Source: an uncultured Opitutales bacterium
Lineage (GTDB): Bacteria; Verrucomicrobiota; Verrucomicrobiia; Opitutales; Intestinicryptomonadaceae
Assembly: GCA_900552245.1 (NCBI GenBank)
Contig: URYY01000052.1
Location: 1-13,669, forward strand
DNA length: 13,669 nt
Reading direction: 5' to 3'
Below the pieces are notes generated by a model, which was given only the letters and a program-made list of their open reading frames with translations, had not been told where the DNA came from and did not search any database. Numbering within the stretch: the first letter of the stretch is position 1; every line of letters begins with the position of its first letter. Positions 1 through 5,594 of the stretch are shown here, piece by piece. A program made the translations under genes and the position numbers.

Positions 1-303
1 GAAACTCTGGACTTTCTGAACCTTCTTGAGCGCCTTAAAAAGCGCATTTGGATAAGGCTTGTAGTATTGCATGGAATAAGCGATTCACTTGAGTATGCAG
101 ATAGGCTCGCTGACTTTTTAGATGGCTATTCTTGCGTGGAGCTTGTGGAGCTTTTGCCCTACCACACGCTTGGAATTGAGAAGTGGAAGAACTTGGGACT
201 TAAGTACGAGCTTGGCGATAATTTGGTGCCGGCGAAAGGCGATTTGGACGAATTTGAGGCGCGCCTAAAAAAGCGCGGATTAAAAACCTTGCGAAAGATC
301 TAA
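1..303 (+). CDS. pflA: Pyruvate formate-lyase activating enzyme, C-terminal part (partial at window start)
   Basis: The reading frame is open from base 1 and ends at TAA 301-303, leaving the last 100 residues of a longer protein whose N-terminus lies outside the window. The visible part matches the C-terminal third of PflA, the radical-SAM enzyme that installs the glycyl radical on pyruvate formate-lyase: a TLDFLNLLERL start, a WIRLVVLHGISD strand like the WIRYVV-PGWSD of E. coli, and the hallmark VELLPYHTLGIEKW near residues 52-66. The radical-SAM CxxxCxxC cluster motif would be upstream and cannot be checked. The TTG at 67 is an internal leucine codon, not a start. By family knowledge pflB is expected just upstream. 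The protein points to anaerobic pyruvate metabolism. A terminator follows at 421-454. Confidence 0.88.
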   Translation, partial: ETLDFLNLLERLKKRIWIRLVVLHGISDSLEYADRLADFLDGYSCVELVELLPYHTLGIEKWKNLGLKYELGDNLVPAKGDLDEFEARLKKRGLKTLRKI

Positions 304-420
304 TTCGCAATGGGTTCTGTAGATTTATTCTAGATAAAACTTGCGCCAGCTTGCCTATGTATTGGCTTGCCAACCGTCGGGTTTGCGCCGGCAGTTATGT
401 AAATTCCTTTGTGGGTGCCG

Positions 421-454
421 GCCTTTCTTAGTGAGTAAGAAGGCTTATTTTTTT
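421..454 (+). terminator. Rho-independent terminator downstream of pflA
   Basis: GCCTTTCTTA (421-430) and TAAGAAGGC (436-444) form a stem with one bulged base around a GTGAG loop, followed by TTATTTTTTT. It lies about 118 bp after the pflA stop and is oriented to end plus-strand transcripts before the Rrf2-rubrerythrin unit. Confidence 0.8.
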
Positions 455-540
455 AGCTTTTGCGCAAGGTAATATATAATTCGATTTTTTCCCTAAAATA
501 TTTTTTTAATTTTTTTTAAAAAAAGCTTGCAATTAGTTCT

Positions 541-566
541 AATAATGGAATAGTAGTACCATTATT
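541..566 (+). promoter_or_regulatory. Inverted-repeat operator candidate upstream of the Rrf2 gene
   Basis: AATAATGG (541-548) and CCATTATT (559-566) are perfect inverted 8-mers separated by 10 bp, about 50 bp before the Rrf2 start codon. Rrf2-family regulators bind imperfect palindromes of roughly this size and often control their own operon, so autoregulation is the natural reading. A possible -35 hexamer TTGCAA lies at 527-532, and the poor -10 candidate at about 551-556 would fall inside the repeat, consistent with repression. The promoter elements are weak; the palindrome itself is directly seen. Confidence 0.55.
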
Positions 567-614
567 CTATTAAACGGAGAATAAAAACTTCAAATAGACA
601 AAAACTCTCGGAAG

Positions 615-1022
615 ATGGGTTCCAGAATACTCAACATATCAGAGGCTACCGTTATAGCGCTCCACGCCTTAAAGCTGATTGCAGAGGGCGATGGGTGCAT
701 TAGCTCCGCCGATATAGCAAGCCGCGCAAATGTATCGAGGGCACATCTTTCAAAGGTTTTAAGAAAGCTTGTAGCTGCCGGCATGCTCTCCGTAAAAAAG
801 GGGCCTGCGGGCGGATTTTTCCTAACAAAGGAGCAGGCGGACGTCTCTTACATGCAAATTTTTGAGCTCTTTGACGGAAAGTGTCTGTCGCATGATTGCG
901 TTTTCCAAAGCGGCCCATGCGGGAGGGGAGATTGCATATTTGGAGATTTTGTTAGAAAGTTAAATTCGGATTTTATCAAATATTTTACCAAAACAAAAAT
1001 ATCAACTAGAAAGAGAAAATAA
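615..1022 (+). CDS. Rrf2-family transcriptional regulator with a four-cysteine cluster
   Basis: A 135-residue protein with the Rrf2 winged-helix layout: helix-turn-helix around residues 29-52 (IASRANVSRAHLSKVLRKL), then a wing with KKGPAGGFFL (61-70). The C-terminal half carries cysteines at 90, 95, 102 and 107 (spacing x4, x6, x4). IscR and NsrR use three cysteines in the same region to hold a [2Fe-2S] or [4Fe-4S] cluster, so an Fe-S or redox sensor is likely; four cysteines leave the ligand set open. Only 2 bp separate its stop from the rubrerythrin ATG, so the two are almost certainly co-transcribed and the regulator probably senses oxidative stress. ATG 615 is the only start in the frame after the stop at 582-584, though GGAAG abuts it directly, an unusually close ribosome-binding site. 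Confidence 0.9.
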   Translation: MGSRILNISEATVIALHALKLIAEGDGCISSADIASRANVSRAHLSKVLRKLVAAGMLSVKKGPAGGFFLTKEQADVSYMQIFELFDGKCLSHDCVFQSGPCGRGDCIFGDFVRKLNSDFIKYFTKTKISTRKRK

Positions 1023-1024
1023 AT

Positions 1025-1579
1025 ATGAAGAAAATAGTATGTCCGGTATGTGGTATGGTCTTTGACGAGGGCAATGTTCCCGATTTTTGCCCCCAGTGCA
1101 AGGCACCAAAATCAAAGTTTATCGTAAAGGAAGTCGGAATGGAAACTCCGTCTTGGGCTGACGAGCACAAGATTGGCGTTGCCAAGGGCTTGGACGCTGA
1201 GGTTGTCGAAGGATTGCGCGCGCACTTCACAGGCGAATGCACGGAAGTTGGAATGTACCTTGCTATGAGCAGGCAGGCTGACCGCGAGGGCTATCCTGAG
1301 GTTGCTGAGGCTTACAAGAGAATCGCCTTTGAAGAGGCAGAGCATGCTGCAAAGTTTGCGGAGCTCTTGGGCGAAGTTGTAGATCCCTGCACCAAGACAA
1401 ATCTGCAAAAGCGCGTAGAAGCGGAGCGCGGCGCAACCGAAGGCAAGCTTGCAATTGCAAAGCGCGCAAAGGAACTCGGCTACGATGCAATTCATGACAC
1501 AGTCCATGAAATGTGCAAAGACGAAGCCCGCCACGGTTCGGCTTTCTTGGGCCTCTTAAACCGCTACTTTGCAAAGTAA
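1025..1579 (+). CDS. Rubrerythrin with N-terminal rubredoxin domain (reverse-rubrerythrin type)
   Basis: A 184-residue non-haem iron protein. Residues 1-35 form a rubredoxin-like domain with two metal knuckles, CPVC (6-9) and CPQC (22-25). Residues 55-184 are a ferritin-like four-helix bundle with di-iron ligand motifs: E71/E74 (GECTEVGMY), EEAEH (103-107), E139, and DEARHG (166-171). Classic rubrerythrin has the rubredoxin domain at the C-terminus; here the order is reversed, as in the clostridial reverse rubrerythrins. The family reduces hydrogen peroxide, and in clostridia also supports oxygen reduction, using electrons passed through the rubredoxin centre; it acts in the cytoplasm. It is the second gene of the Rrf2 operon and is followed by a strong terminator. 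Confidence 0.92.
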   Translation: MKKIVCPVCGMVFDEGNVPDFCPQCKAPKSKFIVKEVGMETPSWADEHKIGVAKGLDAEVVEGLRAHFTGECTEVGMYLAMSRQADREGYPEVAEAYKRIAFEEAEHAAKFAELLGEVVDPCTKTNLQKRVEAERGATEGKLAIAKRAKELGYDAIHDTVHEMCKDEARHGSAFLGLLNRYFAK

Positions 1580-1612
1580 TTTGCTATAAATTTTCTTTTA
1601 AGGGTTTATTTG

Positions 1613-1640
1613 AAGCTCCGCATTTTTGCGGAGCTTTTTT
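1613..1640 (+). terminator. Rho-independent terminator after rubrerythrin
   Basis: AAGCTCCGCA (1613-1622) and TGCGGAGCTT (1627-1636) pair perfectly over 10 bp around a TTTT loop, and the stem runs into a T tract to 1640. It lies 33 bp downstream of the rubrerythrin stop. Confidence 0.92.
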
Positions 1641-1687
1641 ATATTTACATATATGCTACAATGGATATTTGATTCGATACTATAAAG

Positions 1688-2371
1688 ATGCTTTCATTAT
1701 TTGTAGCTTCATTTTTAATTGCAGCTTTGCACACGGTGGCAAACCCCAGCCACTATTTGCCTTTTGTTGCGCTTGGCAAGGCGAATTCCTGGGGGGCGTT
1801 TAGGTCTGCTATGGCGGCGGCTTTTTGCGGTTTGGGGCACATTGTGGGCTTTGCGCTATTTTCCTTTGTAGGAATTATCTTGGGAGAGGGAATTAAGAGG
1901 GAGGCTGGAATTTCTGAAAATGGAGAACTTTTGGGGCACGTCGTCTTTTTGTTTTTCGGTTTGTGTTACTGTGCCTACGGTTTGTCATTCGCATTGCGTG
2001 CATCGCCAGATAAGTCTAATTGTTCTTGCGGCTGTTGCTTGGATTGCGAGAAGCTAAGGGAGGCCTCAAGAAATCCGCTCAAACTAAAGAGCTTCTGGGT
2101 TTTGTTTCTCATATTTTGCGTATCTCCCTGCGATGCGATAGTTCCGCTTGTCTTTTACCCGGCAGTCCAAGAAAATCCGCTATTGGGGCTTTGCGTGGTT
2201 GGAGGCGCCTTTTACACCAGCACCATAGTTGCTATGTTTGCCCTAACATTTTTAATATACAAGGGCATTTCCGCATTTAAATTTGAGTCGGAATTTTTTG
2301 AGCGCTGGGCGCACTTTATAACGGGTATCGTTATAACTTTAAGCGGTCTTGCGCTATTTTTTATCCATTGA
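1688..2371 (+). CDS. NicO/UreH-like polytopic membrane protein with cysteine-rich loop
   Basis: A 227-residue, strongly hydrophobic protein with about six membrane segments (roughly 2-14, 41-66, 82-104, 135-158, 164-191 and 208-226). Early H15, H22 and H51 lie in a HTVANPSHYLPF ... CGLGH pattern resembling the His-rich helices of NicO/UreH nickel-cobalt permeases and related uncharacterised proteins with HALTPDHWLPF. The usual Asp before the second His is Ser here, and one extra residue separates the two His. A cytoplasmic or periplasmic loop at 112-120 has five cysteines (C-x-C-x-CC-x-x-C), and FCVSPCDA at 143-150 matches the second half-repeat of the family. Transport of a transition metal is a plausible inference, not shown. 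No clear Shine-Dalgarno precedes ATG 1688. It is a single gene converging on thiF. Confidence 0.7.
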   Translation: MLSLFVASFLIAALHTVANPSHYLPFVALGKANSWGAFRSAMAAAFCGLGHIVGFALFSFVGIILGEGIKREAGISENGELLGHVVFLFFGLCYCAYGLSFALRASPDKSNCSCGCCLDCEKLREASRNPLKLKSFWVLFLIFCVSPCDAIVPLVFYPAVQENPLLGLCVVGGAFYTSTIVAMFALTFLIYKGISAFKFESEFFERWAHFITGIVITLSGLALFFIH

Positions 2372-2497
2372 TTCTTGTCAAATACCAGCCGCCTAAAGGG
2401 CTTGAAGCTCGCAAGCTTGCAATTTGCGCTAAACTTAATAGGCCTTGTAAATCTACAAAGTTATGTTTTCAGAATTTTACTGAATTAAATCTTGCCG

Positions 2498-3193
2498 CTA
2501 TTTTCCAAGTTTTAACTCAAAAAATTTGAGGCTTTCAAAGTCAAAAGACATAAATAGGCCGGCGTCAAAGCATTCGGCTGCCGCTATTTTTTTTAGCGCG
2601 TATCCCGCCGCCATAACGCCGCTTAAGTGTGCGCTGGGCGGGAAAATAGGAAGCTTTCTTGCAGCCTCTATTCTTGCGCTATCATCTTTTATTATGCTAT
2701 CTAAATATGTGCTTCCTGCAAGGATTGTCACTTGGGAAACATACGCTTGCGCCGCTGCCAGAACTTCCGGAATCCTGAAATTTTTGCACAAGTCCGACAC
2801 AGTAAGTCTAGACTTAAATGAGTCCGAAGCATCTATGCAAACGCTCGCCTGTTTCAGAACTTTTAGCGAAGTTTTGTCTCTGCCAAAGTATTGTTCGTAG
2901 GCTTCTATTTCAACTTTAGAGTTTAAATTTTTAAGGTTTGCGCGCGCCGTTTTTGACTTTGGCTTTCCGATGTCGCGCTCCCTAAAGATGGTCTGTCTAT
3001 GCAAATTGCCAAGCGATACTTTGTCTGCGTCAAATATAGAAATCTTGCCGACACCTGCAGCGATTAGAAGCTCAAGCGCTGAACTTGCCACTCCTCCTGC
3101 GCCGACAAGCAAAATGTGGGCGTTCTTCAGTCGCTTTTGCCCTATCTTTCCGAACTTTTCTAGTTCTATTTGGCGAGCGTATCTACTTGGCAT
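2498..3193 (-). CDS. thiF: ThiF/MoeB/HesA-family E1-like adenylyltransferase lacking zinc and catalytic cysteines
   Basis: A 231-residue Rossmann-fold enzyme of the ubiquitin-E1 superfamily, expected to adenylate the C-terminal Gly-Gly of a sulfur carrier. Visible motifs are RYARQ (4-8), nucleotide loop GAGGVAS (31-37), acidic DAD (55-57), NLHRQ (63-67) with the arginine finger, and the DASD loop (121-124). Compared with E. coli ThiF, both CxxC zinc pairs and the catalytic Cys that forms the acyl-disulfide with ThiS are missing; the three cysteines present (119, 136, 208) are elsewhere. Short zinc-less ThiF proteins occur in clostridia, so the loss may be a known variant. The ATG lies 4 nt after the thiS stop, placing both in one operon; partnership with the adjacent ThiS is strongly implied. 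No thiG or thiH is in view. Confidence 0.75.
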   Translation of the reverse strand: MPSRYARQIELEKFGKIGQKRLKNAHILLVGAGGVASSALELLIAAGVGKISIFDADKVSLGNLHRQTIFRERDIGKPKSKTARANLKNLNSKVEIEAYEQYFGRDKTSLKVLKQASVCIDASDSFKSRLTVSDLCKNFRIPEVLAAAQAYVSQVTILAGSTYLDSIIKDDSARIEAARKLPIFPPSAHLSGVMAAGYALKKIAAAECFDAGLFMSFDFESLKFFELKLGK

Positions 3194-3197
3194 CTGC

Positions 3198-3407
3198 TTA
3201 CCCCCCGGCTACTAGAGACATAATTTCAAGCGTGTCGGCTTCCTTTAAAACTATATCCTTAAACTGCTCGTAATTCATGGCCTTGCCGTTGTATTCGACG
3301 AGGCACCTTTGGGGCTTAAGCTTTAATTCAAGCGCAAGGGCTTCTATGGAGTTGCCCTTTGTGGTTTCAAAGTCTCTGCCGTTTACTTTTATTTTAATTT
3401 TTTGCAT
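3198..3407 (-). CDS. thiS: Sulfur carrier protein ThiS
   Basis: A 69-residue beta-grasp protein beginning MQKIKIKVNGRDF and ending in the required Gly-Gly (VAGG), the site that is adenylated and then carries thiocarboxylate sulfur for thiazole synthesis in thiamine biosynthesis. Length and the N-VNG- start fit ThiS; MoaD and other carriers with the same ending are less likely because of the ThiF neighbour. I chose ATG 3405-3407; a longer version starting at 3464 would add 19 non-conserved residues read from inside the upstream J-domain gene. The start overlaps the end of that gene by 14 nt, suggesting translational coupling, and GGA sits 8 nt before the start. Confidence 0.85.
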   Translation of the reverse strand: MQKIKIKVNGRDFETTKGNSIEALALELKLKPQRCLVEYNGKAMNYEQFKDIVLKEADTLEIMSLVAGG

Positions 3408-3774
3408 CGCGAAATTCCAAAATTGTTTCGTAGGCTTCTGTGACTCGCCTAAGTTCCGCTTCAAGAGCCTTCATTGCAGATTCTCCCAGACCCTTGTTTT
3501 GAAGGACATCGGGGTGAAGCTCCTTGCACTTTTTGCGGTAGGCGCTCTTTACTTCCCTTATGGAGGCGTCAGGCTTTAAACCGAGTGCGGCGTAGGCTTG
3601 CGACAAAGTATTTGGGTATTCGCGCTCTTGATAAACTCGCGAATTTGGCTTTCTGTCGGCTTTCTTTGCCCTCAACTCATCGAAGCCGAAATGCCCGATT
3701 ACAGCGCCAACTACCGCACCCACAGGACCCGCCAGCCTAAAACCTATTAAAGCTCCAAAAATTTTGCCCACCAT
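3394..3774 (-). CDS. DjlA-like J-domain protein with N-terminal membrane segment
   Basis: A 126-residue protein. Residues 1-32 form a glycine-rich hydrophobic segment (MVGKIFGALIGF ... GAVIGHFGFD) resembling the DjlA N-terminus, which anchors it in the inner membrane. A charged linker follows, then a J domain at 59-122 with HPD at 87-89, the motif that stimulates DnaK ATPase. The TerB domain that lies between these two parts in DjlA is absent, making this a minimal version about half the usual size. I prefer ATG 3774 because the DjlA-like sequence begins there; a TTG at 3804 would add ten residues. Neither start has a clear ribosome-binding site. Its overlap with thiS looks like operon organisation without an obvious functional link. 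Confidence 0.8.
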   Translation of the reverse strand: MVGKIFGALIGFRLAGPVGAVVGAVIGHFGFDELRAKKADRKPNSRVYQEREYPNTLSQAYAALGLKPDASIREVKSAYRKKCKELHPDVLQNKGLGESAMKALEAELRRVTEAYETILEFRDAKN

Positions 3775-4133
3775 GTGAATTTTTAATTTACAAATTTCAG
3801 TCAAAAGAGGCTTGCGCGAATCTTCAACACTATTTTTTTCTAAGTCTAAACTTTGTAGAGCAAAAGTGTTTTATTCCGTTCGGATAGCGCCAGCCTCTTA
3901 AATCCGCGCTTTAATTTTTATTGTCTGCAAGGCTAAGTTAAAGTTCCGATATTTAAATTCCTTAGAGGCTATTAAGACATTTCTCAATTTCCGATGGCAA
4001 GCCGCCTACTATCGACTTAATCTACAAAATAAGTTTGCCTCAAGTTAAAAGCCCCTATTCTTTAACTTCGCCTTCCTTGCAAAAAAAATCCGGCCTCAGA
4101 GACCGGATTCCGAAATTAAACTTGCAAAATAGA
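3775..4133. other. Intergenic region between rplS and the J-domain gene
   Basis: About 360 bp without a gene. The right end holds the rplS terminator (4081-4109). The left part must contain the promoter of the djlA-like/thiS/thiF operon (minus strand), with AT-rich blocks around 3830-3840 and 3905-3920, but I see no convincing -35/-10 pair. Short frames in both strands are broken by stops. Confidence 0.6.
4081..4109 (-). terminator. Rho-independent terminator after rplS
   Basis: Read on the minus strand, AATCCGG and CCGGATT (4103-4109 and 4087-4093) form a 7-bp stem that can extend by three further pairs (T-G, C-G, T-A) around a 3-nt loop, followed by eight T residues (4081-4088). It starts 25 bp downstream of the rplS stop. 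Confidence 0.9.
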
Positions 4134-4493
4134 CTACTGAGCCAAGCGCTTTTCCTTGACCTTTGTAGCTTCCTTGCCGATTCTGTCGCGCAGATAGTAG
4201 AGGCGCGCCTTCATCGGAACAGACTCTCTCTCAACCTCAATCTTTTCGATATTGGGCGAGTTCAGAGGGAATACGCGCTCAACGCCTTCGCCGTAAGATA
4301 TGCGGCGAACAGTGAATGTTTCGTGAATGCCGCTGCCCTTGCGCGCAATAACAATACCGGCGAAAACCTGAATGCGCTCTTTGTCGCCTTCGCGAACCTT
4401 TGTGTGTACGCGCACGCCATCGCCCACTTTGAAATTCGTGACGTTCTCCTTGATCTGCGCCTTAGTTATGTCTTTAAGCAATTCCTGATTCAT
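4134..4493 (-). CDS. rplS: 50S ribosomal protein L19
   Basis: A 119-residue protein matching L19 throughout: FKVGDGVRVHTKVREGDKER near the N-terminus, then FAGIVIARKGSGIHETFTVR (44-63) and the RVFPLNSPNIEKIEV stretch, ending with ARLYYLRDR. L19 lies at the 30S-50S interface of the ribosome. The start has a good Shine-Dalgarno (AAGGA 7 nt upstream) and follows trmD by 9 nt, so the two are co-transcribed; a terminator follows the gene. Confidence 0.97.
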   Translation of the reverse strand: MNQELLKDITKAQIKENVTNFKVGDGVRVHTKVREGDKERIQVFAGIVIARKGSGIHETFTVRRISYGEGVERVFPLNSPNIEKIEVERESVPMKARLYYLRDRIGKEATKVKEKRLAQ

Positions 4494-4502
4494 ATTCTTT
4501 CC

Positions 4503-5183
4503 TTACTTCTTTAAAATGTCCGGTCGTCTTTTTTTTGTTCTTTCAAGCTGTTTTGACTTTCGCCAATTCTCTATCTCCTTATGGTTGCCAGACATTAGAA
4601 CCTCGGGAACTTTCATTCCCCTAAATTCGGCCGGTCTGGTGTATTGTGGAAAAGAGAGAAGATTGCCGTTAAAAGAATCAAAGGTCAAGGAATTTTCTTC
4701 GCCCAAGACACCCGGTACATAGCGCGCTACGGCATCGACCAACACCGCTGCGGGCAGAGTTCCGTTTGTCAGAACGTAATCTCCTATCGAGATTTCCCTG
4801 TCTATGACTCTCTCTCTTATTCGCTCGCCTATACCCTCGTAGTGCCCGCTTAAGATTATCAGATGCTTGGCCTTTGCAAGCTCAGATGCAATCTTTGGCG
4901 TCAAGGGTTCGCCGTCGGGGCACATGTAAATCCGCACGCATTCCTCGCTTTGCAGCGCCTCTATTGCGGAAAACACCGGTTCGGGTTTCATCACCATTCC
5001 CGGACCTCCCCCAAAGGGTCTGTCGTCGGTAATCTTGTGTTTGCCCTCAGCCCAATCGCGAATATTGTGTACATTCAGCTCCAAAATTCCCGATTTTTGC
5101 GCCCGAGCCAACATGCTCTCTCCCACATATCCTTGGAGCATTGCCGGAAAAAGCGTCAAAAAATCAACTTTCAGAGACGACAT
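4503..5183 (-). CDS. trmD: tRNA (guanine37-N1)-methyltransferase TrmD
   Basis: A 226-residue SPOUT-family enzyme that methylates G37 next to the anticodon with S-adenosylmethionine, preventing +1 frameshifting. Seen are the N-terminal VDFLTLFPAM, the FGGGPGMVM loop (57-65), the trefoil-knot SAM site GHYEGIGERI (113-122) and ISIGDYVLTNG (131-141), R154, and the D169-S-F motif that supplies the catalytic base in characterised TrmD. The C-terminal domain ends at RRPDILKK, some 30 residues shorter than in E. coli, which is common outside proteobacteria. A Gly replaces the usual Asp in the EGIDER motif. It follows rpsP after 72 bp containing a terminator hairpin, with no rimM between. Confidence 0.96.
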   Translation of the reverse strand: MSSLKVDFLTLFPAMLQGYVGESMLARAQKSGILELNVHNIRDWAEGKHKITDDRPFGGGPGMVMKPEPVFSAIEALQSEECVRIYMCPDGEPLTPKIASELAKAKHLIILSGHYEGIGERIRERVIDREISIGDYVLTNGTLPAAVLVDAVARYVPGVLGEENSLTFDSFNGNLLSFPQYTRPAEFRGMKVPEVLMSGNHKEIENWRKSKQLERTKKRRPDILKK

Positions 5184-5202
5184 ACTTTATGTTCTTTTGA
5201 AT

Positions 5203-5231
5203 AAAAAACCGCCGAAGGGATTTCCAGCGGT
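5203..5231 (-). terminator. Hairpin terminator or attenuator between rpsP and trmD
   Basis: On the minus strand ACCGCTGGA (from 5231) pairs with the TTCGGCGGT side (to 5208) over about nine pairs including two wobbles, around a 6-nt loop, and is followed by TTTTTT (5203-5208). It starts 25 bp after the rpsP stop and 20 bp before the trmD start. It would lower trmD-rplS expression relative to rpsP rather than end the operon, since no trmD promoter is evident. Confidence 0.75.
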
Positions 5232-5255
5232 CGTAGAATTTGCAAAGCCCGACTA

Positions 5256-5516
5256 CTAAGCCGAAACCGCTTCCTTCTTGGCGCGCTTAATGAGCGCTTT
5301 TACAGTGTCCGTCGGCTGTGCGCCAACGCTCGTCCAATAATCGATGCGTTCGATGTTGAGCTTGTACGGAAGTTCCTTGCCCGCGGCCTTCGGATTGTAA
5401 TAACCTACGTTTTCAACGAATTTACCGTCGCGCCTTGAGGCCTGTTCGGCAACCACGAGCCTATAGGTAGGAACGTGCTTCGTGCCGCATCTTTGTAATC
5501 TGATTCTTAGTGCCAT
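5256..5516 (-). CDS. rpsP: 30S ribosomal protein S16
   Basis: An 86-residue protein with the full S16 signature: MALRIRLQRCGTKHVPTYRLVVAE at the N-terminus, ASRRDGKFVENVGYYNP (26-42), and IDYWTSVGAQPTDTVKALI near the end. S16 is a core 30S assembly protein. Its normal neighbours trmD and rplS follow on the same strand. A consensus-like -35 and a palindrome lie in the 78-bp gap upstream; an AGGA is present about 14 nt before the ATG, a long spacing. Confidence 0.97.
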   Translation of the reverse strand: MALRIRLQRCGTKHVPTYRLVVAEQASRRDGKFVENVGYYNPKAAGKELPYKLNIERIDYWTSVGAQPTDTVKALIKRAKKEAVSA

Positions 5517-5552
5517 TTTGCTTAGTTATTTCCTAAATTTTTAAAAGGTGAG

Positions 5553-5581
5553 ATGAAATTGTCTGACAATTACTTTGTCAA
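5553..5581 (-). promoter_or_regulatory. rpsP promoter with an internal 15-bp palindrome
   Basis: On the minus strand TTGACA (5576-5581), a perfect sigma70-type -35, is followed after 17 bp by TTTCAT (5553-5558), a fair -10. The spacer contains the perfect palindrome AATTGTC-T-GACAATT (5557-5571), a size and place typical of a repressor operator. The promoter would start rpsP transcription about 30 nt before its ATG, independently of fabD. Confidence 0.55.
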
Positions 5582-5594
5582 CATTTTTTTTAAT

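Larger units (their letters stand above)
304..614. other. Intergenic region between pflA and the Rrf2 gene
   Basis: This 311-bp stretch has no credible gene. It holds the pflA terminator (421-454), a second inverted repeat GCCGGCA/TGCCGGC (387-393 and 416-422) whose right arm overlaps the terminator stem by two bases, and an extremely AT-rich block (about 480-525, long T and A runs) of the kind that gives curved, promoter-proximal DNA. The Rrf2 operator candidate lies at 541-566. Confidence 0.7.

Noticed and set aside
2372..2497. A bidirectional terminator between the converging membrane-protein and thiF genes.
   Set aside because: Only a 10-bp palindrome GCAAGCTTGC (2411-2420) and a 5-bp hairpin are present, neither followed by a T tract.
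4035..4514. A 159-residue plus-strand frame over rplS.
   Set aside because: It is the antisense of ribosomal protein L19 and crosses its terminator.
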